In this document: one piece after another, positions 1 through 8,384 of the stretch
Layout: the number at the start of each line of letters is the position of its first letter
Position numbering within the stretch: position 1 is the first letter of the stretch
Assembly: GCA_046347625.1 (NCBI GenBank)
Contig: JAXMFU010000003.1
Coordinates: forward strand, 992,001 to 1,056,000
Length of the DNA stretch: 64,000 nucleotides
Source of the DNA: CAIMUS01 sp046347625
GTDB taxonomy: Bacteria; Pseudomonadota; Gammaproteobacteria; Competibacterales; Competibacteraceae
Direction: 5' to 3'
Translations under genes and position numbers: made by a program
Notes under the pieces: model-generated
What the model was told of the DNA's origin: nothing
What the model saw: the letters and a program-made list of their open reading frames with translations, nothing else
Databases searched by the model: none

Positions 1-837
1 ATCCAACTTCCCGGTGGTGGAGTAGTGGCCGGCGCTCTGGGGGATTCCGATCGACCTACCATCTTCAATACTGGCCAGGTTCTGTTCGGCTGGGTGCGCG
101 CCTTCGAAGAAGAACACAACGAATCTTATCGCGAGTCCGCCGTCAGGGCGGCCCACTGGCTGTGCGCTGTCCAGGACGAGGATGGATGCTGGCGCCGATT
201 CGGCTCGCCACTCACCTCCCGCACTATCAATCTTTACAATACCCGTAGCGCCTGGGGACTGACGCGCGTCCATCAGATCAGCAGCGAGCGGCGGTTTCTG
301 GAATGTGCCTTGAAAAACGTCTCCTGGGCACTGGCCCAACAATATGAAAATGGTTGGTTGCCTCACAATTGTTTACAGGACGACAGCCAGCCTTTTGTCC
401 ATACTATCGCCTATGCCATGCGAGGGTTTTTGGAAGTGGGAGCGTATACGGAGAGGGGTGATTTTCTAGCTGCGGCGATTAAAATCGGCGATGCCCTGCT
501 CGGCGCTTTGCCTGCCAATGGCTTTTTACCCGGCAGATTCGACAGCCAATGGCACCCAACAGCCAAATGGACCTGCGTTACCGGCGATGCCCAGATCGCT
601 ATCAATTGGGGACGGCTGTTTCAGCTTACCGGAGCCGAGAAATACCGTGAAGCGGTACAGCGCATCAATCGATTTGTCAAAACCACGCAAAAACTCGACG
701 GTCCAGCGGATGAACGAGGCGGAATCAAAGGTTCCCATCCGATCGACGGGGGTTATCATCCATGGCAATATCCGAACTGGGCCACTAAATTTTTCGCCGA
801 TGCCCTGCTGATGGAGGATGCAATTGCGCGCTCTTGA
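1..837 (+). CDS. Alpha/alpha-toroid protein of a polysaccharide cluster, 5' end outside window
   Basis: The reading frame is open from base 1, so the gene almost certainly begins left of the window; the GTG at 25 is only the first start-like codon inside it. The protein has the rhythm of an alpha/alpha-toroid fold (terpene cyclase, AGE epimerase or glycosidase-like): helical segments ending in Gly/Trp-rich turns such as FNTGQVLFGW, HTIAYAMRGF, WTCVTGDAQ and HPWQYPNWATKF. I know similar proteins as unnamed members of exopolysaccharide or sugar-nucleotide clusters; no catalytic reaction can be assigned. It overlaps the next frame by four bases and is followed by a methyltransferase-like gene and two glycosyltransferases, which supports a glycan-related role. 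Confidence 0.6.
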   Translation: MQLPGGGVVAGALGDSDRPTIFNTGQVLFGWVRAFEEEHNESYRESAVRAAHWLCAVQDEDGCWRRFGSPLTSRTINLYNTRSAWGLTRVHQISSERRFLECALKNVSWALAQQYENGWLPHNCLQDDSQPFVHTIAYAMRGFLEVGAYTERGDFLAAAIKIGDALLGALPANGFLPGRFDSQWHPTAKWTCVTGDAQIAINWGRLFQLTGAEKYREAVQRINRFVKTTQKLDGPADERGGIKGSHPIDGGYHPWQYPNWATKFFADALLMEDAIARS

Positions 838-866
838 CCGCCCTTTGGCCGAGGAGAAAAACCGAC

Positions 867-1418
867 ATGAACGATAATTTTCTGGAACTTTTACGCTGCC
901 CAATCAGCAAAAGTCGTCTGCATTGGCAAGATTCCACGACCTTGATCGCTTTGGTGGCCGGTTGCGCCGAGGCTTTACCTTTTGCCGATGCGGCATTCTC
1001 TTTTATCTATTCTCCCGATGTGATCGAGCATGTGACAGACCAGAAAGCCTATCTGGAAGAAGCTTATAGAACCCTGGCGCCTGGTGGCTGTTTCTTGCTG
1101 AATTCTCCTAATCGTTATTCCCTGGTTTGCCCGGAACCTCATGTGAAAATATGGGGTTTGGGTTTTCTGCCAAGAAGACTCATGGATCCTTGTTGCCAGT
1201 TACTGGGCAAGGGATCTTATGTGGGAAAGCGCCTGGTATCGCTACGCGAGTTGCACAAGCGTATGGCTCACTCATTCGATAGTTACATTATCAAATCTCG
1301 TGAATCCAATCCTGATGCCACCTCTCTTGTCGGCAAATTGTTCCATCTTCTATGTCCAGTTTCAGTCAGGTTGTTTGCCCATGTTTGTGATCAGCATGTA
1401 ATTCTGGCTAGCAAATAG
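867..1418 (+). CDS. SAM methyltransferase-like protein, internally deleted (motif I missing)
   Basis: The start at 867 is preceded by GAGGAG and fits better than the ATG-like codon at 834. The N-terminus (LLRCPISKSRLHW) is a Trm112-like zinc-ribbon segment as found in front of class I methyltransferases. It then jumps within a few residues to the post-motif-II part (AEALPFADAAF, DVIEHV, APGGCFLLNSPNRYS). The stretch that should hold the GxGxG SAM-binding motif and the acidic motif is not there, so the encoded 183-residue protein lacks its cofactor site. The frame stays open, so this looks like an in-frame deletion. It is probably catalytically dead, or a pseudogene. It sits between the toroid gene and convergent glycosyltransferases. 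Confidence 0.65.
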   Translation: MNDNFLELLRCPISKSRLHWQDSTTLIALVAGCAEALPFADAAFSFIYSPDVIEHVTDQKAYLEEAYRTLAPGGCFLLNSPNRYSLVCPEPHVKIWGLGFLPRRLMDPCCQLLGKGSYVGKRLVSLRELHKRMAHSFDSYIIKSRESNPDATSLVGKLFHLLCPVSVRLFAHVCDQHVILASK

Positions 1419-1435
1419 GTCATCTTCATCCCAGG

Positions 1436-2833
1436 TCACCGAGTAGTTGCCACCTCATCGAAGATTCGTGCCAAACGCCGGCTGATCTTCCGGCGCTCAA
1501 ACTGACTCAAATACGCTGTATCGGCGGCCAATTGCTCCGGTACCGGCTGGCTTAACACCTCAGCCAGAGCCGCTTTGCATGGTTCGACCGATTCCGCCGG
1601 TACCACCCAGCCGAGCCGGGCCCGTTCGATGATCGCCTGGGTCGCCCCCGGATTGGTCAAGGCAAAGATAGGACGCCGAGCGGCTACGTATTCGAATAAT
1701 TTTCCTGGGATAACCCCATCCGAGGTCTCACCGGTATCGACGATCAGCAGCAGGTAGTCGGTCTGCACCTGAGCACGCATGGCCTCGTGATGACTGACAT
1801 CGCCAGGGAAGCGGAACAGTCGAGTGATCCCATAGCGGGCCAGTATTTCATCGTAACGGGCGCGTATTTCAGGCGCTATTCCACCCAGGATATGTATCCT
1901 TACCGGGGCAACCAATTCAGGCCGTTCGGCGGCGAGTTGTCCCAGTGCTTCGGCGAATGCATAGCCACGGCGATTTTTAAACAGCCGTCCGGTGTAGACG
2001 AAGTCGATAAATTCATCCGGTCGGCGCGGTTCGGTAAGAAGCAAGTCGTAGGTTTCAGGATCATAGCCGTTGGTAAGCGTTTCCCAACGAATGTGGGAAG
2101 CAGGGTGCAATTTTTGCAGATAGGCGGTTTTCTGCTCGGACACAGCGATAATCACATCGGCGCGCCGCATCAGGTATCGCTCCAATTGCAATTCCAATTT
2201 TCTGCGCACCGGGTTGATCCACTCCCGTAGCACATCTCCAAACCAAAGATCGCGATAATCCACCACCCAAGGGATACCTGTGCGGCGCCGCAGACGATAA
2301 CCGAGCAGGGCGGCGCTGAACGGCGGTAAAGTGGTATACACCACCTCGATAGGTCGAGTCTGGCAAATCGTCAGAGCCAGGCGATAGGCCCTGCGCGCCC
2401 ATGGTAGATAAGAATCAGGAATATATACCCAATTTCGCAAGAAACCGGTAAACATGCCATGCAACGCATCTAACACCGAGCGCCGCTGTTCTCTACTGTC
2501 AACACGAACAGAGGCATCAGAAGCGGCTGTCTGAACCGTAATTACCGCTGTGGTAGGATTGTCAAGGCGCCCCAGCAAGCGCTTCATTCGGGTTGCCACG
2601 GCGGCTTCAAGATCAGGCACGGGGACTCGATAGACCTCGATATCGGCGGGTATTTCCTGGAGCAACTCCGGGACGGCGGCACCGGGCGGCGGCTCTATGG
2701 TAATAACACTGGCGCGCCAGCCATACTGGCGCAATTGTTCGACAAACTTTACAGTGCGAATTCTGCCAATGGTTTTCACCGGTGGGAATTCTCCGGCAAC
2801 TACCAGGACCCGGTGTTCCGATACGATAGTCAT
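1436..2833 (-). CDS. GT4-type glycosyltransferase
   Basis: Two-domain GT-B glycosyltransferase of about 465 residues. The N-terminal Rossmann half opens with RVLVVAGEFPPVKTIGRIR, the usual acceptor-domain start of family 4. The C-terminal donor-binding half carries DFVYTGRLFKNRRG, a FRFPGDVSHHEAM segment and a PGKLFEYVAARRPIFAL segment matching the sugar-nucleotide-binding E-x7-E region. I chose the ATG at 2833 because it forms an ATGA overlap with the stop of the upstream glycosyltransferase gene, which implies translational coupling; 33 bases further upstream lies an alternative start inside that gene. The role is transfer of a sugar from a nucleotide donor to a cell-surface glycan; donor and acceptor cannot be read from the sequence. 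Confidence 0.85.
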   Translation of the reverse strand: MTIVSEHRVLVVAGEFPPVKTIGRIRTVKFVEQLRQYGWRASVITIEPPPGAAVPELLQEIPADIEVYRVPVPDLEAAVATRMKRLLGRLDNPTTAVITVQTAASDASVRVDSREQRRSVLDALHGMFTGFLRNWVYIPDSYLPWARRAYRLALTICQTRPIEVVYTTLPPFSAALLGYRLRRRTGIPWVVDYRDLWFGDVLREWINPVRRKLELQLERYLMRRADVIIAVSEQKTAYLQKLHPASHIRWETLTNGYDPETYDLLLTEPRRPDEFIDFVYTGRLFKNRRGYAFAEALGQLAAERPELVAPVRIHILGGIAPEIRARYDEILARYGITRLFRFPGDVSHHEAMRAQVQTDYLLLIVDTGETSDGVIPGKLFEYVAARRPIFALTNPGATQAIIERARLGWVVPAESVEPCKAALAEVLSQPVPEQLAADTAYLSQFERRKISRRLARIFDEVATTR

Positions 2834-4101
2834 GCAGAACCGTCCTGGTCCAGCAGGCGCCGGCATAATGCCTGAAAGCGTCGTGCTCCTCGTTCCAAAC
2901 CCGCCGCCCTTGCCATGGTCAAGCCTTGCTGTTCCAGCCGTTGCCGTAGCGTATCTTCGCCGAGCAAGCGAATGATCGCGGCAGCTATCTCATCGGGCTT
3001 CATGCCATCCACCAACAGACCGTTTTCGCCATCGCGCACCGCTTCGACAGCACCTCCGGCGCGACCCCCGATAACAGCCTTGCCACAGGCGTTGGCTTCC
3101 AGAAAGACCAAGCCGAACCCTTCGGTGTCATAGTCAGCTAATTCCCGGTTAGGCATGACGAACAGATCGCATAAGCAATAATGCGCTACCAACTCAGCAT
3201 TGGGGACAGCACCCGCAAAGGTGACATGATCCTCCACCTGTAAGGTATGCGCCAGGGTTTCCAAAGTCGATTGATAAGGACCTTTACCAATGATCAGGTA
3301 ATGGCTATCGGGGTACTGCGCAAGGACACGCGGCAACGCCCTCAAGGTCATATCGATCCCTTTACGCTCGACCAGACGCCCCACCGTGAGAATAATGCGC
3401 TTACCTTGTAAATGATAACGTTCGAGCAAAACCTTGTCCTTGGGCGCTGGTTGGAAGCGGTCCAAGTCGACACCATTGCAGATCAGCTCGATTTTGTCAG
3501 GGTCTACTCCCATCTTATTAACAAGGACATTACGGGTAAATTGACTGACCGCAACGATAGCATTGGTACGATGCAAATAGTTACGGCGACGTTGGTCGAA
3601 GTTGCGATAGCCAAGCTCGGTGATTACCTCTTCGCCATGGATATAGTTGATCATCTTTATGCCTAGCCATCGTTGGCAGATAAGTCCCAGCCAACTGATC
3701 GAATTCAGTTCCCCTACACAGATGAGGTTGATACCCTCGTGATGGATGATCCGGAGGGTCTCGAGCAAGACTTTCAGTTTTAAAGGGAGATCCGAAGTCA
3801 GAAATAACCACAGAGAATACAAGCGGGAACGAGATTCCACAGCCAAAGGACGTAGCAACTCCAGTCGATACACTTGGTAGGGAGCGCCGGCATCGTGCGC
3901 TTGCCAGCCTTCCAAATATTCGCCCGAATAACAGTTTCGCCAAGGTGCCAGCACGAACATCATTCCCGGAGGGCTACACCGGCAAATGCCCTCGTAAACA
4001 ACCGCCGAGCCCCCATGAATCGGAGCAAATATACTTGTAATAAGAAGACATTTTATAGGCTTATTGATGTGTATGGCTGACAGCCTCGAGGATGAGTTCA
4101 T
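2830..4101 (-). CDS. GT4-type glycosyltransferase
   Basis: A 423-residue GT-B glycosyltransferase of family 4. The C-terminal half shows ILTVGRLVERKGIDMTLRAL, HYLIIGKGPY, VTFAGAVPNAELVAHY and EGFGLVFLEANACGKAVIGG, the classical donor-binding block with its conserved Glu residues. The N-terminal half contains KCLLITSIFAPIHGGSAVV and a HGEEVI segment typical of the acceptor domain. It is the first gene of a two-gene minus-strand operon, coupled by a 4-base ATGA overlap to the second glycosyltransferase. With the partial toroid protein and the methyltransferase remnant it forms the end of a glycan assembly cluster that continues left of the window. Exact sugar specificity is unknown. Confidence 0.87.
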   Translation of the reverse strand: MNSSSRLSAIHINKPIKCLLITSIFAPIHGGSAVVYEGICRCSPPGMMFVLAPWRNCYSGEYLEGWQAHDAGAPYQVYRLELLRPLAVESRSRLYSLWLFLTSDLPLKLKVLLETLRIIHHEGINLICVGELNSISWLGLICQRWLGIKMINYIHGEEVITELGYRNFDQRRRNYLHRTNAIVAVSQFTRNVLVNKMGVDPDKIELICNGVDLDRFQPAPKDKVLLERYHLQGKRIILTVGRLVERKGIDMTLRALPRVLAQYPDSHYLIIGKGPYQSTLETLAHTLQVEDHVTFAGAVPNAELVAHYCLCDLFVMPNRELADYDTEGFGLVFLEANACGKAVIGGRAGGAVEAVRDGENGLLVDGMKPDEIAAAIIRLLGEDTLRQRLEQQGLTMARAAGLERGARRFQALCRRLLDQDGSA

Positions 4102-4655
4102 TTGCCTAGCTCTCTGATTTTCTTAGTGGCCAATCTTGTGATGCGAGTATCCAAACATCGCAAGCCACTGATTTATCAGGTTGAACTGTTTGACACTGCA
4201 CGCTCCGCGACGGGCTGGAGCCTTAAAATTACTTTTTTGTGGCCTTCGTATAGTCTCGCTAATTTGGATCAGGCCATCTTTTTAATTCTAGGTTACTGAT
4301 TTATAAAACTAAAATCAACATAACGAGTCGCTGGTGTCTGACCGAAAACGTCGCCAATCCTACAACTACAACCATAGGCAACAGAGGTTTTCGGCCAGGT
4401 ATTCGCTAATGTACGGATCATAATTAGCGTCTGTATAACCTCTTGATTTTCAAGCCGGAGCGCTCGCCTGGTTACGTCCATTTTCATGCAGGTAAAATAG
4501 CTACTTCGGGTCAACCACTTATTAATGTAGCACGTTTGGGACGCGGGGTCGGGCGCGGGGCCGGGTCTTGTAATCACGCACCCATGCGTAGTATCAAGGG
4601 TGCGTGCTCAGTCCATGCAATCACATGTTATTGCAAGACCTGACCCCACGCAACG
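4102..4655. other. Intergenic region without a convincing gene
   Basis: About 550 bases between the glycosyltransferase operon and the lytic transglycosylase gene. It is more AT-rich than its surroundings in the left half, and its short open frames show no recognisable protein and no usable ribosome site. The right end holds a REP-like palindrome at 4557-4647, listed separately. The promoter of the minus-strand glycosyltransferase operon must lie near 4102-4200, but I see no clear -35/-10 pair. Confidence 0.5.
4557..4647. repeat. REP-like imperfect palindrome
   Basis: The left arm 4557-4574 (GGGGCCGGGTCTTGTAAT) is mirrored with few mismatches by 4630-4647 (ATTGCAAGACCTGACCCC). An inner perfect inverted pair, CACGCACCC at 4575-4583 and GGGTGCGTG at 4598-4606, would extend the stem. 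A second element with the same outer arms occurs at 14480-14556. The core TCTTGC/GCAAGA flanked by GGGGTC/GACCCC is a pattern I associate with REP elements moved by RAYT transposases; no RAYT gene is in the window. It lies just downstream of the lytic transglycosylase stop codon. Confidence 0.6.
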
Positions 4656-5861
4656 CTACTGCTGCGCCACCCCGTGACTCAGCGTGCCCGATGGCAGCCA
4701 GACCCCCGTTCCCGCCGGCACCGGCACCCGGTCGGCATCGGCGGCGTCCGTCCAGGCACTGTTGAGCGCAATCAGTTCCGATCGGTCCACGCCGTAATAA
4801 CTCGCTATGGTCGATACCGGCATCGATTCCCTCAGTACCACCCGTTCCCAACCGAGCGGTGGCTCGTAGCGCAATCCCTCCGGAAAGAAACGCTGGGGTT
4901 GGCTGGCCACATCACGGGCCGCCAGAAATTCGGTATAAAAATTACGGGACGCAAAGCCGAACTGGGGATGGTCATAATTCTTGACAATCTGGACAAAATC
5001 ATTGCCGTGGTAGTCCTGGGCGCGCTGCATGCCGCCGATGCCATGATTGTAGGAGGTCACTGTCAGCGGCCAACTGCCCAGGAGACTATGGGCATAACTG
5101 AGATAACGGGCGGCACCCTGGGCCGACGCCACCGGGTCGAGGCGTTCATCCATCGCCGCATTGACGGTCATGAAGCGTTGTGCCGCCGAGCGGGTGAACT
5201 GCCAGACGCCGACCGCGCCGGCGGAAGAACGGGCATGGTTACGGAACGAGGATTCCACATGCGGCAGGTAGGCCAGATCTTCAGGCAGGCCGGCGCGGCG
5301 GAAAATCTCTCGAAACCGGGCATCGTAACGGCCGCTGATCTCCAGACCGCGCTTGAAGCGTTCGCGCTGGCCCCGCTGTACCCGTAGCCGCCCGTCGGCT
5401 CCATAGACGGCACTGGTCCCACCGCTCCTGGTTATGTAGGCGATCAGGGCCTTGTCGTTGTCGTCCAAGGTCAGGCCGCCGGCCAGCCTGCTCTGCACCA
5501 TTTGCAGCCGGTATTTCCAGGCTTCCTTGCGGCTGCGGATCAGGTCCTGCTGCTCGGGCGTGTAGCTTTCATAAGCACCACCCGGCAAATCGATGACCTC
5601 ATACACGATGTTCATATACCGGTCATCGTGCAAGACCACCTGGGAAAGGCCCCAGACGCCATAGACATTGCGCCAGAAAGCGACCTGTGGCTCCAGTTCC
5701 GGCGGCCTGGGAAATACCCCGCTGACGCCACGGTAGGATAAGTCGACCGCATCCGGCCACGGCTCTTGAGTTATGACAGTGGCCGGCGGGCGGCTGCTGG
5801 AACAGGCGGCCAGCAACACCACCAGGGTGCCGATAACGCCGGGTAACAGCTTATGGATCAT
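4656..5861 (-). CDS. Lytic murein transglycosylase, MltD-like lipoprotein
   Basis: A 401-residue lipoprotein: the signal peptide ends in a lipobox (LLAAC), so it should be anchored in the outer membrane facing the periplasm. The SLT domain in the middle has the catalytic Glu in HVESSFRNHARSS followed by AGAVGVWQFTRSAA and TSYNHGIGGMQRA, the standard family 1 pattern for cleavage of the MurNAc-GlcNAc bond with 1,6-anhydro product. The C-terminal tail (ASYYGVDRSELIALN) resembles a single LysM-type peptidoglycan-binding segment. It starts 39 bases after gspN on the same strand, so it may be read with the secretion operon; local wall opening would suit assembly of the trans-envelope machine, but that link is inference. 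Confidence 0.85.
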   Translation of the reverse strand: MIHKLLPGVIGTLVVLLAACSSSRPPATVITQEPWPDAVDLSYRGVSGVFPRPPELEPQVAFWRNVYGVWGLSQVVLHDDRYMNIVYEVIDLPGGAYESYTPEQQDLIRSRKEAWKYRLQMVQSRLAGGLTLDDNDKALIAYITRSGGTSAVYGADGRLRVQRGQRERFKRGLEISGRYDARFREIFRRAGLPEDLAYLPHVESSFRNHARSSAGAVGVWQFTRSAAQRFMTVNAAMDERLDPVASAQGAARYLSYAHSLLGSWPLTVTSYNHGIGGMQRAQDYHGNDFVQIVKNYDHPQFGFASRNFYTEFLAARDVASQPQRFFPEGLRYEPPLGWERVVLRESMPVSTIASYYGVDRSELIALNSAWTDAADADRVPVPAGTGVWLPSGTLSHGVAQQ

Positions 5862-5900
5862 GCGATCGATTCTCCCGTGACAAACGCCCGGACGGGCGGA

Positions 5901-6662
5901 TTAAACCTGTAAGTTGCCTGCAAAATCGAACATCCATTTACCATTGCCATCGGGCCGGCCCAGCAAGCTGAGGGCTTGATACAGTTCGCGGTTGTTCTGG
6001 TCCCGTGGCGCGGCCTGGGCGTTAAAACGGTAACGGCCTTCGGGGTCCAAGGTCAAGCTGCCGCTGAGTTGCAACGGCCCACCTTGATCCTGAACGGAGG
6101 CGACCAGGGCGCTGGCCTGAGTTTGCAATTGTATCTCGAAATTACCCAAAGACAGCGGATTGCCGAAGCTGGTACCGAGATTGCGCAAGTGGATCAGACC
6201 GCTGGCCTCGGTCGGCCGATAATCACGATTCAGGCTTAACCCTACATTGTCCAGTTCCACCGTGCCGTTCAAGGGGGGAGGCGGTCGTCCCGCCAACGCG
6301 ATGGCCTGCGGCAGCGGAAGTTGCCCCGTCAACGCCGCAAGCCGCAGTCGCCGGTCGAAACCCAGGCTGGCGGTCCCTCGAATATTCAGCTCGGGCGCGG
6401 TCAATTGCAAGTCATATTCAAGCCGTCCCAGTAGCAGGGGGAATAAGCGCAACCGCCAGGCAATGCTCTCCAGCCGCGCCGTCGCCGATAATTGCACCTG
6501 CTGGGCCGTGCCCTGAAGGGCGCTGCCTTGCACGCTTTGTGCACTGAAATCAGGCAGGCGTTGGGATAATTGCCCGATGAGCAGACTCGCCGGGCACAAT
6601 ACGACCAGGAAAACGGCATAGGCCAGCAGGCCCAGCAAAATATAAGCCAGCCGGCGTCTCAT
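5901..6662 (-). CDS. gspN: Type II secretion system protein N
   Basis: A 253-residue inner-membrane protein with one N-terminal membrane segment (YILLGLLAYAVFLVVLC) and a periplasmic beta-rich domain containing the GspN-type phrases RLRLAALTGQLPLPQ and PEGRYRFNAQAAPRDQ and a C-terminal FDFAGNLQV. It overlaps gspM by four bases and is the last gsp gene of the operon. GspN is an accessory component present in only some type II systems, thought to act with GspC/L/M on the inner-membrane platform. Assignment rests on the fold-level pattern plus its fixed place after gspM. Confidence 0.85.
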   Translation of the reverse strand: MRRRLAYILLGLLAYAVFLVVLCPASLLIGQLSQRLPDFSAQSVQGSALQGTAQQVQLSATARLESIAWRLRLFPLLLGRLEYDLQLTAPELNIRGTASLGFDRRLRLAALTGQLPLPQAIALAGRPPPPLNGTVELDNVGLSLNRDYRPTEASGLIHLRNLGTSFGNPLSLGNFEIQLQTQASALVASVQDQGGPLQLSGSLTLDPEGRYRFNAQAAPRDQNNRELYQALSLLGRPDGNGKWMFDFAGNLQV

Positions 6663-7153
6663 AAGGTTTTGCCCTGGAGCACCAGCCGGGCATCGACTCG
6701 ACCGGCTTCCGCCTGACGATCGAGCGTGACGCTGGCACTGGTAACGCCGTAATCTTGTTCCAACGATCCTAACCAGCGGACCAATTGATCGAAGCTGACT
6801 TGCTCGAATTGCACCCGTAGCTTGTCCTCACCTTGCGGTTCGATCCGCTTCATTAATGGACCCAGTCCCGCCGCTCGGGCGGTCTGGTCGACCAGGGTCA
6901 GCAGCGACTGGGGATTCGTCTGACGGGCTGTACCGGCGGCAGATGGACTGCTCAACCGTTTGACTTCCCGGGCCGCCTGTTGCATCCAGGCGAGGTCCTG
7001 ATGTTGGGCTGCCACGGTCTGGCGCAGATTACGCAGGTTGGTCTGAAAGGGATGCCAGGCCAGGGTATAGAGCAGAAACAGCAGGGTCACGGTGCCACCA
7101 CCGCCGACGATCCAGCGCTCGCGCTCACCGAGATTGTTCCACCAGTTCTTCAT
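6659..7153 (-). CDS. gspM: Type II secretion system protein M
   Basis: A 164-residue bitopic inner-membrane protein. It starts with WWNNLGERERWIVGGG and a single membrane helix (VTLLFLLYTLAWHPF), followed by a coiled-coil stretch (NLRNLRQTVAAQHQDLAWMQ) and a small ferredoxin-like periplasmic domain ending in a VSFDQLVRWLGSLEQDYGV block that is diagnostic for GspM. It couples to gspL upstream and gspN downstream by 4-base overlaps. GspM binds GspL and links the secretion ATPase platform to the pseudopilus. Confidence 0.9.
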   Translation of the reverse strand: MKNWWNNLGERERWIVGGGGTVTLLFLLYTLAWHPFQTNLRNLRQTVAAQHQDLAWMQQAAREVKRLSSPSAAGTARQTNPQSLLTLVDQTARAAGLGPLMKRIEPQGEDKLRVQFEQVSFDQLVRWLGSLEQDYGVTSASVTLDRQAEAGRVDARLVLQGKTL

Positions 7154-8337
7154 GAGGCCACCTTTTTCACTGTGATTTGGCTTTCCACCTTGTCTTCCTT
7201 TTTGGTCGTGCGGATCTGGGTATCCACTCCGGTCTGCTCGGTGAAACGTTGCTTGAGTTGATCGAAGAGTTCGAGGCTGCCACCTTCCAGGTCGAAATCC
7301 AGTTGGTTTTCCTTATACCGCAGGCTGCGCAGGGTCACGCCTGGCAAGCCCTGGAGCGGTTGGCCGCCACGATACAACAGTTCGAGAAAACCCGTACCGG
7401 CGGTCGTGTCGCCGCTGCGCAATTCCCGCAAACGGCTTTCCAGTTGCACGCGGGGATTGATGACTTTGCGGGCCTCGGGTACGGCTTCTTTGTAGACCTG
7501 TTCCATGGCCGCGCTCAGGCGGACCTGCTCCTGTTTAAGCTGCCGATACTCGGCGATCTGCAGCACGAGTTGCGACAGCAGCCAGATGCCGGCCATAGCC
7601 GCGGCCGCCCGCCAGGGACGCAGCCACTTATCCAATTGTGTCTGCCGACTGTAGGGACCCTGCAACAGATTGATGGCGCTGTCGGGTTGGTAACCGTCGG
7701 CGAATACGCGCAACGGTTGTGGCTGACTTTCCTCCTGATGGAGCTCGATCGCCAGCCCGGTCAGTTCCGGTGCGAGCTCTCCCCAGACGCGCAAGGATTG
7801 GGGCGCCTGCTCACCGGCCTCGGCCAGGGCCAGATTCAACACGGTTTCCAGTTCACTCTGGTCGGTAACGAAGCCATCCCAGCGGCCGCTGCGCACGATC
7901 ACCCGGTTATCGTCCTGAAGCAGACTCCAGGAATTCTCCCCATAGGGCAGCAGCAGCGGCTCGGGAATCACGGCATAGGGGTTCAAGCCCGCCTGGGTAC
8001 AGTTATCCAACCAGGACTGTAAAGTTTTATGGTCGACTACGGCAACCGGGATGGAATCACCGGCGAATTCGCCGACGGCAAAGTGCAGTTCTTCGACATC
8101 GGTGGCCAGGTTGTCTTCCAGTGCAAAGGGAAGGGCCTTGAGGCGGGCCGAACGCTGCCGCCCGGGTACCTGCGCCGTGGTCAGGGTAATCGCTTCACCG
8201 GGTGCTACCAGCAGCAGACGATCGGCACCAACCTGGGTGACCAGCTCCGCCGCCGTACCTTGCTGCAGGCCGGCATCGGGTTTGAACCATTCGACCTGCT
8301 CCGGGCTGAGAAACCGAAATAACAGGAGTTGAGGCAT
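7150..8337 (-). CDS. gspL: Type II secretion system protein L
   Basis: A 395-residue protein with the GspL layout: a cytoplasmic actin-like domain (residues ~1-230, including LKALPFALEDNLATDVEELHF, the usual processing-like signature), one membrane helix (WRAAAAMAGIWLLSQLVLQI) and a periplasmic ferredoxin-like domain reached through a coiled coil. GspL recruits the ATPase GspE to the membrane through its cytoplasmic part. It starts 47 bases after gspK and overlaps gspM by four bases. gspE itself is not in this window, so its partner must be encoded elsewhere in the genome. Confidence 0.92.
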   Translation of the reverse strand: MPQLLLFRFLSPEQVEWFKPDAGLQQGTAAELVTQVGADRLLLVAPGEAITLTTAQVPGRQRSARLKALPFALEDNLATDVEELHFAVGEFAGDSIPVAVVDHKTLQSWLDNCTQAGLNPYAVIPEPLLLPYGENSWSLLQDDNRVIVRSGRWDGFVTDQSELETVLNLALAEAGEQAPQSLRVWGELAPELTGLAIELHQEESQPQPLRVFADGYQPDSAINLLQGPYSRQTQLDKWLRPWRAAAAMAGIWLLSQLVLQIAEYRQLKQEQVRLSAAMEQVYKEAVPEARKVINPRVQLESRLRELRSGDTTAGTGFLELLYRGGQPLQGLPGVTLRSLRYKENQLDFDLEGGSLELFDQLKQRFTEQTGVDTQIRTTKKEDKVESQITVKKVAS

Positions 8338-8384
8338 ACTGTCTACGCTAACAGGGTTGTCTGCTTATTGTTTAAGAATGCCGC

